From NCBI GenBank assembly GCA_900239685.1, contig OENT01000639.1, positions 25,727-89,726 of the forward strand: DNA of 64,000 bases, written 5' to 3'. Within the stretch, counting starts at the first letter, position 1. Each line of letters opens with the position of its first letter. The position numbers and the translations under genes are program-made. Shown here one piece after another: positions 51,784 through 63,100 of the stretch. Source of the stretch: Rotaria macrura. Taxonomy: Eukaryota; Rotifera; Eurotatoria; Philodinida; Philodinidae. The notes below the pieces were generated by a model that was not told the origin of the DNA, did no database searches, and worked only from the letters and a program-made list of their open reading frames with translations.

Positions 51784-54218
51784 CTCGTGTAACTACTTAG
51801 TATCAGTATTCTTGCTGTTTGTTTTTAATATTCTTACGTCAATCAATAATATGAATTGCACTTATTATGATTTTAAAATACTATGTTTGATTGTATAGGG
51901 TAAACTGACTGAGTCGATGCGTTGACGAAAAATGGAATCAACCCTGATCTACTCATTATTAAACTCTGCAAGCTACAGTGGTGTTCATATTCTTTCATTG
52001 GATAGTCTTTTTTGAGGCTCTTGATGCTCGAATGAATAGATTTCATCTTAATTCGCAATAGATCGACATTGAAATTCTAAAAGAATCAAGCTCTGTGAGT
52101 GTATCCAACTCATGAATGGTCGTATATAGCATAGAAATTAAACAGAATCGATTCGTTAGGCTGAAATCAGAATAGTTTATCTTTGAATTCTAAGGATAAG
52201 TAATGCTCATAGAACTACGTGTGCTTTTACAAGAGAATAAGAATGAATTAAGTTTGAATGATTTATTCGAGAGATGGTTGTCAAATTGAATAGACTTTCA
52301 ATGAATGCGTATGAGTTATTAATTAGCATAAGTAGGTATCAGACGGTCTAGAATAAATGGCGATAGGAGCATTTTGCCAATGTCGTTCTCTGTCTCTCTC
52401 TCAGTTTTAATTGTTCAGAACTGTATTCTTTTCGAAACGATTGAGTGATGAATTGTCTAAAAAGTCACATGTAAACAGGTATGAGAAGCATAGAAATAAA
52501 CTGATAATTTTCTTTTTGTGACATTGAACTTGCAATAGCAATCGCTTTCAAAGAGAAAAATAGGTTTCTCTTATTTAGATATTCTCATGTTGAACTATAT
52601 GAACGAAAAAGACTGCTCAGTTTACAGATCTCCGAAAGTTGAATCTAATTTGTATGTTCAACAATATCTATATTTAAATCTTTTGAAATGGTAAAAGCGT
52701 TCATCTCTTTCAAATATTCTAAAATCAAAGCCACAGTTTTTACTTTAGTTTGTAATGTGCTTGAACAGAATCGTGTCAATCGCGTCGGTTGAAAATTAAT
52801 TTTTACTTTAATATTTGTGTGAAATTTAAAACCTATTCAGCTATTTCAGCAAGTAACCCTTTAATTCGAAATAAGTAAATTCTTTCATATGAGTTCAAAA
52901 AACTTGAATACATTTGACATTTAGATTTGAATTTGGTTTCGAGTTTTTGATATGGTTCCAACTCTTACTTCTTAGATGTAGGTTTAATTTAGATTCGGAT
53001 CACAAGATTGCAACTATTGTTAGGTTTATCTTAGATTTGACATTTAGTTTTAATCTAACGTGTCTTCAAATTTGTCATTGTGTTACATTGAAACAAAATC
53101 TGACTGCCAAATCAAAATTCGATCAAAGTTTTTGAACAATGTTTTACAAGTAGCAAGTAACGAAAATCTAATTGAATAGGATTGCTTTGAGAGTTTTTGA
53201 TGTTTTATGTTCTTCACAGTAGCAATACAATAATAATTTTGTGAAATTTCTTCTCTCTGATACCTGTTTAAATAGGATTTTGTAGAACATGAAATTGTGA
53301 ATGTTTTGACAAATATGAAATCCTGAAAAGTGAAAAATGACCTAGATATTTAGAAAATACTGAATTCACCATTCATTGGGATCAGTTCTTTTTGTATTCA
53401 AGTTAAATCAAAAGTTAAATCTTCAAAACACCAATTTTGAAGCATAGTCTAATTGTAATAATACTATTGAAACTATTCTGCATTTATGATGTGTGCAATA
53501 CGTGCGCCACGATTGCTAATTAATGTTTCAATACGATTTTTTGTCTTTTTTGAAGGGGGAAAAGGCATACTTCTGTACTCTGGAAGTACGAAAAGCGTAA
53601 GTCATTTCCAAGATACTTACTACATGCGTCTATTTTGCGTCTATAGTTTCGGATGATCGAAAATCATCGCATCAAAGAGTTCGCTATTTTATTTGAAATT
53701 CATTGCATTGAAATCGATTAGCCCTATGACTAGTATCTCATTGCACGAGCGTCAAGAACAGCCTCTATCGTAAACTTTTTAACTTAACAATGACAACTGT
53801 ATCTTGATCAAAGTTATGTTTCTCCTGATTGAATGACAACCCAAAGACTTCGCTTCATAGATCAAGAAAATACAAGCTTGAATCACACAACTTTCAATCA
53901 TCTAATGAGATTTTACGAATTCCAACATAGAAACTATTGATCTAGGTTCTAAAGATATCTGTAAATTTTCTTATGAAACAAACTAAAAAGCATAATACGG
54001 AAAGGACGATTGCCAACTTTTTGTATTGATATAATTGCTGAAGATATTATTTAATTGTAGATATACGAATAAGAGTTCTGTCCTATTCACTTCATTAGAT
54101 TTATTCTACTGCTCAAAGAAGAACAAATCAGTTAGTATTTGAAAAAACAGATTGTACTTTGCAAAGATTTTCTTTTTTAAAGATAAAAGTAACTTCACAA
54201 AAGAACACGAAAGTAAAC
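51784..54218. other. Intergenic, nothing recognised
   Basis: 2.4 kb between the ARM-TIR and ART-TPR genes. No conserved open frame or repeat family seen. The stretch 52770-53150 contains loosely repeated TTTAGATTTGAATTT-like words, probably simple AT-rich drift. Confidence 0.45.
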
Positions 54219-56264
54219 ATGGCAATGTCATCGAAACAAACAAGTTCAATCATTCAATCTAAAGAACAACCGATTGTCAAGACTACTTCAAAAAAATTGC
54301 TCGAAAATGTTGTTGAAAATTATATAATCATATGGCTTCATCCAAAATTTGATCTGTCGAAAGAAGAAATTCAAGAGTTCATAAGTCAACTGCGATCACT
54401 TGTTAATACTATTTTAACCTCAACGGACATTGATCAATGTATTGACTATTTCGAAGAAATTAAAAATGAGAAAGTATTTTTAATTGTATCTGATTATTAT
54501 GTGAAACAGATTTGTTCGATCGAAGAACGATTTACACAAATTCATGCAATCTATGTATTTTGTGACAAACTATTAAAATCGGATGAAACAATCGAAACAT
54601 ATAAAAAAGGCAAAGGTATTTTTACTCAAATGAATCTGCTCTGTGATGAACTTAAAAAAGAAATCCGTCACTTAAATCATGATCTAGTATCACCGAGTAT
54701 CGTTTCAGCATCATCGACAGCGACTTTAAATCAACTTGAACCATCATTTATGTATTTTCAATTATTGAAAGAAATCGTGCTCAACATTGAATACGATCGT
54801 GATAGTAGCATACAACAACTTGTTGACTACTGCCGTCCGATGTATAGAAAGAATAAAAACGAAACAGTCAAATTGAATGAATTTCAAAACAATTATTTAA
54901 ACAAAACCCCAATCTCATGGTACACTGACGAATGTTTTCTGTATCAGATGCTTAATAAGGCCCTAAGATTTATGGATATCGAGATTATTATTAAGTTGGG
55001 ATTTTACATTCGAGATCTTCACGAAGAAATCAAACGACTCCATTCAACATTAAATGTGAGCCAAATTCCGTCTACTCTCTATAGAGGTCAAGGTTTATCC
55101 AAAGAAGATTTTGGAAAACTAAAGGAAACAAAAGATGGCCTGTTATCGTTTAACAATTTCCTCTCGACAACAGCCAATGATATCGTTGCCAAGGATTTCG
55201 CAAGCCGTAATCGAAAAGATCCAAACAAAATAGCTATTCTATTTGAAATAAAAATTGATCCATCACTATCGTCTCTTTATTTTACTCCTGTCAGTGAGGA
55301 GGACACTCCGTTTTCAGAAAGTGAAATTCTCTTTTCGATGTCTAGCGTCTTTCGAATCAACAGCATGACAGAAATTGCTAATCGCTTTTGGAAAGTTAAT
55401 TTGACCTTAACCAATGATAGAGACAGATCACTGAAACGTCTAACTGATCATATGCGATTATCACTTGGTGATGGAAACGGATGGCGTAAATTAGGTCAAT
55501 TAATGATCAAGATTGGTGAATACGATAAAGCTTTAGAGACGTATAAAGTTTTGCTCAAAAATGTTGATCTTGATGACAAGGCCGAGATTGCCTTCCTTCA
55601 CAATCAATTGGGATACGTCTCGAAACAAAAAGGTTTTTTAAAGGAAGCCTTTTCTCATTATGAAGAATCACTCAAGATTAGTCGAACTTATATGTCGGAC
55701 ATGGATCCTCGACTTTCTAGCACATATTCAAATATTGGTGGGATTCTGAAAAAGCTCGGTGATTCTAGTGGAGCATTAAAATTTTATGAACTCGTTCTTC
55801 AAATCGATCTTGCCGCTTCAAAACCGAATCCATTGGAAATCGCTATTGACTACAATAATATTGGTTCGATATTTGATGATCAAGGAAAATATGCGGAGGC
55901 ACTCAAGAACTATCAACAATCATTAGATATTAAACTAACCCATCTTCCTCCTGATCATCCATCGTTGGCAAATGTTTACAGCAATATTGGCACAATACAT
56001 CGAAAGATGGGTGATTGTTCAACAGCGTTGACATTCTATCAGAAAACACTTGACAACCAACACAAATCTCTACTGCTTGATCATCCATCGTTAATTATCA
56101 CGCATGGCAAATTTGCCACGGCACTGGAGGATGCTCATCGATATCAAGAAGCAATTCACCATGCAAAGGAAGCTCTTAGGATTGCCACTCTTGCATACAA
56201 ATCTTCACATCCAGAAGTGGAAAAACGGCAACAAATTGTCAATAAACTTGAAAAGAAAATTTAA
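54219..56264 (+). CDS. Mono-ADP-ribosyltransferase fused to TPR repeats
   Basis: Single exon, 681 aa from the ATG at 54219 (ACATGGCA); the frame is open upstream to 54159 without an ATG, so a 5' exon is possible. Residues about 35-160 form an alpha/beta N-terminal region (NYIIIWLHPKFDLS, VFLIVSDYYV, AIYVFCDKL). Residues about 180-400 are an arginine-type ADP-ribosyltransferase domain with the R-S-E triad in order: R289 in LYRGQGL, S316 in NFLSTT, and E367-x-E369 in FSESEILF. This pattern is the active class that moves ADP-ribose from NAD+ to arginine. About six TPRs of the 42-residue kinesin-light-chain type fill 415-665 (for example YSNIGGILKKLGDSSGALKF). TPRs usually bind peptide partners, so they may select targets. 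No signal peptide, so probably cytosolic. The target is unknown. Confidence 0.9.
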   Translation: MAMSSKQTSSIIQSKEQPIVKTTSKKLLENVVENYIIIWLHPKFDLSKEEIQEFISQLRSLVNTILTSTDIDQCIDYFEEIKNEKVFLIVSDYYVKQICSIEERFTQIHAIYVFCDKLLKSDETIETYKKGKGIFTQMNLLCDELKKEIRHLNHDLVSPSIVSASSTATLNQLEPSFMYFQLLKEIVLNIEYDRDSSIQQLVDYCRPMYRKNKNETVKLNEFQNNYLNKTPISWYTDECFLYQMLNKALRFMDIEIIIKLGFYIRDLHEEIKRLHSTLNVSQIPSTLYRGQGLSKEDFGKLKETKDGLLSFNNFLSTTANDIVAKDFASRNRKDPNKIAILFEIKIDPSLSSLYFTPVSEEDTPFSESEILFSMSSVFRINSMTEIANRFWKVNLTLTNDRDRSLKRLTDHMRLSLGDGNGWRKLGQLMIKIGEYDKALETYKVLLKNVDLDDKAEIAFLHNQLGYVSKQKGFLKEAFSHYEESLKISRTYMSDMDPRLSSTYSNIGGILKKLGDSSGALKFYELVLQIDLAASKPNPLEIAIDYNNIGSIFDDQGKYAEALKNYQQSLDIKLTHLPPDHPSLANVYSNIGTIHRKMGDCSTALTFYQKTLDNQHKSLLLDHPSLIITHGKFATALEDAHRYQEAIHHAKEALRIATLAYKSSHPEVEKRQQIVNKLEKKI

Positions 56265-57822
56265 CTTCTATTCATTTAATATGAATCTGAATGCTCTTCT
56301 TTTTAAAAGCGTATCTGGTGTTTGTAAAAATGACTTCAATTTTCGAAAAAAATACCGGGTGTAAGTTTGAATTTGAAGTTTGCGACCTCTTCCTATCCTC
56401 CTTTCTATTAAAAATATTGATAATCAGGATTGAACAATGCATATTTTTCCATCAGGCATTAATCCGTAGTTTTTGCTAGTATGTACTTATATAATTTCGT
56501 GAAGGATTTACAACTTTCATTTTATCATAATGTAAGGAATATAATTTTATTCTTCTCGTGTTTGCTTTCGTATACTATGCTTGATAAACTATATTGTCAG
56601 AACCTGAAGTTATTGTTGTCCAATATTGTACGTAGTTGTAGACTAACATGTGCTTTCTGAATCATATTTGAAATTAAATGAAAATGAACGAGTCTGATAT
56701 TCTTCGAAAAGTCAACGAACTTCAACCGAAATATAACTTTTTAAGATTAGAATGCGAAGTAGAACTCTTCTTGGCCTCAATCGAATCAGAAAAGATTTAC
56801 ATATTTATTGAGTATGTCGTAGTATCTGAAATCAACAACCTGGCAAATGCTATGTTATGATTTCTAGACACCTATCTAGTTTTGAGATGAAATGAAGAAA
56901 GCACATTTCGGTGATTTCCTCAAGCAAAGGCATATGTACGTCGCAATAATTATTTTCATACATATCTTGTTGATTCAATAAGCATTCATATTAAAAAGCA
57001 TTGTTACATGCTATTCTAAATCAGAAGTCTTACATAAAATTTGTAAGTTGGCATAAGCAAGAATCACACAAGTAACACTGCCTGCCCGCAGAGCTGTAAT
57101 CCAAGCTCATGTCAGTGTGCATAGAATAGAGAATATTAACTACGTTTTCAACAAGACTCACATAGAACAATACGGTCCCGTGTACAACAGTCAGAGGGAA
57201 CGCAGTTGTACGGCATGATTACAATGAAATTACGGTCCATATACGCCCGTTTACTGTGGCAATACAGCCAGGTATATGAGGTTCTACTATTTTGCCGAAT
57301 ACTATCTGAATACAGAGTCTTATTGTAAAAGTATACGCGCGTGTACCAACCGTAAACTCATCATAAGCACGTCGTACAACTGCGTCCCCTCATACTACCG
57401 AATACGGGGCTGTCTCGTTTGACCTGGGGACGTAGGTTTAAGCTTTAAAAAATTATTTTCCATAATTTTTTCTGTTGGAAAATCCTTACTATTCATCAAA
57501 CTATTCATGTAATGGAGGTAAAAATCACTTTTGCCTTCGTTTATGTAACTGTAAATATCGTGTCGATGCCATTTCGAATTTGTCAAGCTAAACTGTTTAT
57601 GAGCGACATCTTTTGTGCAGTATTATAGAACTATATTGTTTGTTATACTTGTTGAGCTGTCGATGAATGGAAGAGTCTGAACTGATGAGATTAATTGATA
57701 TTGCATGCGATGTACGAATGTGTAATACGATTGATTACGTTTGATAATATGTGAAACTCAGTTGTTTCTTGCATTGATTGTTTCTACGATCAGTCTTCTT
57801 GTTTTCGTTTTTGATATTGCCG
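56265..57822. other. Intergenic with one MITE
   Basis: 1.6 kb between the ART-TPR gene and TMEM222. Apart from the inverted-repeat element at 57187-57395 I recognise nothing. A 60-codon frame at 56678-56860 starts with ATG but has no support. Confidence 0.4.
57187..57395. repeat. MITE of about 205 bp, 'GGGAACGCAGTTGTACGG' ends
   Basis: AGAGGGAACGCAGTTGTACG at the left pairs with the reverse complement of the right end, AGGGGACGCAGTTGTACGAC. The interior is enriched in TACGG/CCGTA words, like the element at 6903-7193, though the ends differ. It sits upstream of TMEM222. Confidence 0.5.
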
Positions 57823-58647
57823 ATGAGCAAAGTGTCTAGTGACGAAACAACAACATCAACCGTATTACCTATCGAAGATTCTTCGAAACAAAATCAAACA
57901 AAAATGCATGACAATGATTTCTTGCATAGTAAATTAAGCGATCGAATTGATGTTGCTGGTGTTCGATACCCTCATTCTATTGTGTGGACACCAATACCGA
58001 TTCTAACATGGTTATTTCCATTCGTCGGTCATATGGGTATTGCTCGTACCGATGGTGTTATTCGAGATTTTGCCGCACCTTATTATGTTTCAGTTAGTAT
58101 TACTAACAATACTTTTCGTTTTATTTGTCTACCTAAACCTATTGAATTACGTATTATTCAGGAAGATGACATGGCTTTTGGTCTTCCAACACGATATCTT
58201 CAGCTTGATATGAATCGTGTTCCCACAACAGCTAATACAAACAATGTACGAGCTATATGGGATAAAGCTGTAGAACAAGCATCGGATGAATATAAAAAAC
58301 GCATGGTAATTAATTGGACAGTTTCGTTCTAGTTTTCAGTTAAATAGATTTTTCCATTTAGCACAACTTATGTTGTGATAATTGTCATTCGCATGTTGCC
58401 TTGGCATTAAACACCATGGGTTATGATAGAAAATATACTTATAATATGATCTCACTTGCATGTTGGATGTTCTTTTGCGGAAAATTCGTTAGGTATTTGA
58501 TTCGTATATGTCAATTCACTTTTCTAATTATTTTACTCTGCTTTGTTTTCTTTTAGTTTTGCTGGTTTTCTTCGATCTTGGATACCATTTCTTATTATTG
58601 TAGCTATCATAGTTACTATCATTGTCGTTGTAAAACTAAAAACATAA
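57823..58647 (+). CDS. TMEM222: TMEM222 orthologue (DUF778 membrane protein)
   Basis: Four exons, 57823-58092, 58162-58305, 58362-58492, 58557-58647, give 211 aa, close to the vertebrate protein (about 208). Signature blocks are in order: RYPHSIVWTPIPILTWLFPF, GHMGI, GVIRDFAAPYYVS, then after intron 1 DDMAFGLPTRY and ASDEYKKRM, then after intron 2 HNLCCDNCHSHVALALN, and a C-terminal hydrophobic stretch (WIPFLIIVAIIVTIIVVV). The start is the ATG at 57823; the frame continues upstream without another ATG. The first intron is only 69 bp, a multiple of three and free of stops, so retention would insert 23 residues. AATAAA at 58725-58730. A conserved multi-pass membrane protein of poorly known function; it marks the edge of the accessory cluster. 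Confidence 0.94.
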
Positions 58648-58724
58648 TACCAAAAAACGATTAACTTATGAATTGCTGTGTTTATATTTTTTTCTGATTC
58701 TCGAAATTCGAATACATTTCACTA

Positions 58725-58730
58725 AATAAA
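58725..58730 (+). promoter_or_regulatory. Poly(A) signal of TMEM222
   Basis: AATAAA about 80 bp after the stop codon at 58645-58647. Confidence 0.6.
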
Positions 58731-58734
58731 AGTC

Positions 58735-59221
58735 ATACTGAAATACGTACATTAATGATATCAGTTGTCTTCATTGTCTCGTTCGAAAAATTCAATCGAT
58801 AAATAATCAGTCTTGAAATTTAAGAAATGAATAATAAAATAGATAAATAAAATTAGTTTCTATTTGTTAACAGACAAAGCAGACTTAAAGTACAGACGAA
58901 CACACTGTTCGATCCGATGGTCTTCTCCTTCCTACATCAGTATTGCTATCATTCTCTCCCATTGCCCTTATTTCATTTCATCTATTGAACATGTTGTGTT
59001 TTTCTTCTGTTAAAAAAAACATAATGCAATATGCATCAGTGATATAATAAATGAAAACATAGAATAACAGCAAATGAATATATCTAAATAAGTTCTTTAG
59101 GGAAGATCTTTCTCATTTACTGTTTTTAAACATGTAAATAAATTACAATAGAAACTAAAGTTGTTCTTCTAGTTGACTTATGTTTTGCTTTTATTTCTTT
59201 AGGGAATTGTCACAGAAACGA
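58735..59221. other. Spacer between TMEM222 and a transposon
   Basis: Nothing recognised beyond AT-rich sequence. Confidence 0.4.
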
Positions 59222-60170
59222 AATAACGGGTGGGCCAGAATAAATTGCACTAAATCTTAGTACCTTTTTCGCTGACTTCTTACGCGTAAAAAGTTTCCTT
59301 TCTATGCCAAAAGATAGAGAATTTCAAGGTCTACAAAGCTGCTTACTTGTGTTTTCAAATAAGTTTTTCCTTGTTGACGTAAAATTTAAAAGATGGATAC
59401 CTACTCAATAGTTCAACTTCGATGGTAAAACAAAGAAAAAACGCTGCAAATTTTTAAAGAAGGTTTAACTGATATTTGAACCATGCCACAAAATTCTCCG
59501 TGAAATTCTGCATCTTTCGATGTATGTTTCAGAATTTTAGAAGAAACAGTTGGGAGAAACATTTTGAAGTAAATAATGTGGAAACATTAGAAGAAAAGCC
59601 CTTTTATCATAAACTTATGGCATTGCTCTTTTTAATTCGAAACAAGCTTCATGTTTTCACTGCTCAATTTAACAGTGATATCATTTTGTTCAGAATTAAT
59701 TTCTACATCCGATGGCACAATAATACATCTTTTATAGAGCAAGTCTGGTTTTTGAAAACGCGGTTATCCAAATTACACCACAATATACCGACAGGTAGCA
59801 GTTTCAAGCCTTTTCCTCCTGAGCAAAAGTATGAGGAACCATGAAAAGGTGGTGAAAGCATAGGCCACAAAATTCTCTATCTACTGGTGTTAAACAATTT
59901 ACTGTTAGCATCGTGTTTGGTGAGCAAAGACTTCCACTAATCAATAAATATCAGCAGAAAATCGGACGTCGAAGTTGGACTATTGAGTAGGTATCCATCT
60001 TTTAAATTTTACGTCAACAAGGAAGAATTTATTTGAAAACCCAAGTAAATAGCTTTGTAGACCTTGAAATTTTCTATCCTTTGGCATATAAAAGAAACTT
60101 TTCACGCATAAGAAGTCAGAGAAAAAGGTACTAAGATTTAGTGCAATTTATTCTGGCCCACCCGTTATTT
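59222..60170. mobile_element. DNA transposon remnant with about 200-bp TIRs, TA-flanked
   Basis: The left end TAACGGGTGGGCCAGAATAA and right end TTATTCTGGCCCACCCGTTA are perfect inverted copies. The arms match with minor changes for about 200 bp (59222-59423 against 59969-60170), down to CTACTCAATAGTTCAACTTC and its complement. The TA next to ACGGGTGG on both sides suits a TA target duplication as in Tc1/mariner-like elements, though the TIRs are long for that group. The 545-bp centre has one plus-strand open frame (59476-59844, no clear start) that I do not recognise as transposase. Probably non-autonomous. Confidence 0.7.
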
Positions 60171-63100
60171 TCATTATTGCTTTCCCATGAATTTTTTCTC
60201 ATTTTCTTCAATCACATGATTCTACGTCTTGGACAATATTTGATTTTCAAATGTTATGTGAATAATATTTATAAGAAAGTGTTTGCGAAAAACAATATCA
60301 ATAAAGCATGACATTAAGCTTATCGACATTTCTTTTTTTAATTCAATTGAACATTGCCCATGAGCAACAATCGATCTATGGATATGAGCATTTTCTACCA
60401 ACTCTCATACAACTGAATGAATAAAATACAATCGACTTCAATCTGTGCAATTCTTGCTCACTGGAGTTATCATTTGTAGAATGATTATAGACGAAAAAAG
60501 AAACATTGAATTTCTGGTATTCGAAAAACCATTTTTTCTATTGAGATATGTGCTGTATCGATGGGGAAAATATTCTATTCTATTTAATTGATCGATCTTC
60601 AGCATTCATCTCTGATAAAGTCAATAAATTTTAAAAAGTCAACAAAACTCAAATCTCAAAACAATGCGTTGTTCTACAAGTCGTATGAATAGATAGAGAA
60701 ATGACATCTGGTAAATAAGACACGTTTCGAAATTTTCACAAGATTTTTATTCGGTTAGAGGTGATAACATGTTTGCTTAAGTGATTCATACGGGAAGAGT
60801 GATACACTGATTGACTTGGTTTTATATTTAATATTCCTATCTACGCATAATTCTTGTTGATAACTATGGATAGTGAAATTAATCGTTGACGCAATTTGCA
60901 CATGAGAGCATTATTTCTCGTCGATATCGATAGGATGTGAATCATTGCTATATTGAAATCAGACCCTACTACTGGAATTCAACCTTATTTTTCTGATCTA
61001 AAAAAAGTCTAGCTTCAACGTATACATGTCTGACGACGTCTTCTATCCAAACTCTACTTGTATGCGGAAATGAATGAAACGATTCCTAGCTATATTCAAG
61101 CTTTTTCTTCTAATGGGATTTATTGATAACAGGAGTCAGAATCTATGTTTTCCATGCGTCATTTCTCTGTACAAAATGCTAATCATTAACTAAACTGGAT
61201 ACAGTTATCAAGAAAGAATTATAATTATTTTGTGCACTAAACTATATAATAAGTCGGTGTTTACGTCGCCAACTTTGAATCGTCACTGAAGTGAACACAG
61301 AATTCTGTACTAAGACTAACGGATAGTATATTCCATTTACACAAGTGGTTGCCATCATCTGGCTCACTAGCACTCGTCTCAAAACTGTTTCCGTAGATGA
61401 AAAGTTAAGACCGATTACACTTTCAACACGTCAACTATCGGATGCAGAGCGTACGGGTGTGACTAGGGATATGCTGTGATGTAGACGGAAGTGGTAAGTG
61501 AGTGTAGGGGGAAAACACATACTTACACGTCACACCGGTACTCTCGAAGCTTGAGTAATATTCACTAAATGTCAAAAGACTATGCTATTTTGATAAATAA
61601 AAAATCCATATTAATTTGAACAGATGAAAAGTTCAGGTTGCTCTTGAAAAAATAACCAAAAGGATGGTACAGTTCCGTGCGAGAAAATCTGTGTTTCCGG
61701 TGATGTCATTAATTCTAATTCAAATACTTTTCTCAGAAACACTTATTCCGAAATTTAACGAAAAGAAAACGAAGATATATAACATTTTGCGTTTAGTTTA
61801 GTCACAGGCTAGAAATCCATCTAGAACTGTTTTGAATAAGAAATGACCAACTTTTGTAATTTTTGGATCGTCGCAGGTGAATCATTGAGTAGATATTATT
61901 ATTTTGAATTTCATATAAACAAGAAAAGCCTATTTTAAAACTTAAGGATTATGAGTCACTCGTTATTCTTTTTTCCTTTTATATCGGATCGATTGTAGAG
62001 ATCGATTAGTCTATACTTTTCAATAAATAAAAATTCGATATACTCCGATCTACAAAACGAAACCGACTGATCACTTCGAGTTCGTCTATACTGCCTATTA
62101 CAATCAGAGTAAAAGCAGCTTTCTATTTTTCTATTGTATTTCATCATTCTTCAATCAATATATGACAGTAATAAAATTTTGATAAGAATTCTTCTTTAGT
62201 TACAAAGAAGATGAAGAATTTCAATATTCAACGTTCGGAAGAAAAAACAACGATGGTTTAAATCGTCTATTTTATGCTTGTATAGTATCATTTGTAGAAA
62301 TGTTGTAGTGTCGACAAGAATTGATGTTTGTCTAAATAGTAAAAAGTAAAACAAATTTTTTCTTCCTGCTTGCTTATGCATATGAACTATAAAACAATTG
62401 AAAATAAATGAATTACATAGTAACTCTCTGTCTATTGTATTCTACGATAATTTCTTCTCTAAGATCTATGGTACTCTAAACCTTTGCCGATGCTTAGAGA
62501 CTGGTCAACGGGAAATTTCATCGATGAATGAAAGTGAAGTTTTGATCGGAATGTAAAATTTAGAAATGAATAAACACACACACCATCTGTCTATGTGTCG
62601 ACAGCGAGAACATTCAAATTTGCAGTTTGAAACTTGATCAAGTGCGTTCTAGAAAATATTAAAATTTTCAATTATTTTTTAATTCATATTTAACATAAAG
62701 TCTCAATGCATGAAACTCCCATCGAGTGGATACCAGAATAACCAATGACCCGTGCATCCTTTATTAGAACATGTCATGTTCATGTTAATTCAGAGATATT
62801 CTATCTGTGATTTGAATTCCCATATGCGAATAGATAATGTTTTGTAAATATCCTCTGAAGTAGATTTACTTTCAAAGTGATTGATTAAAAACAGTTAAAA
62901 GTTCAGAAAATAAAAACCGTACCATATAGAATTCGGTGCATGTTCATTTCTTTTATTCTACGATGAAAACTAAAGAGCTTTATCCGTGTTTCTGCGATAG
63001 TCTATGAAAGTAGTATTTGTGTTACCGTTCGATATTACAGAAGGAGGGTTCTTATCGAAATTTTATTTCAGCGATACTTATTGAAGAGGGACAAAATGTC

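Noticed and set aside
52770..53150. Loosely repeated TTTAGATTTGAATTT-like words
   Set aside because: Period and sequence are too irregular to call a tandem repeat; AT-rich drift is the simpler explanation.
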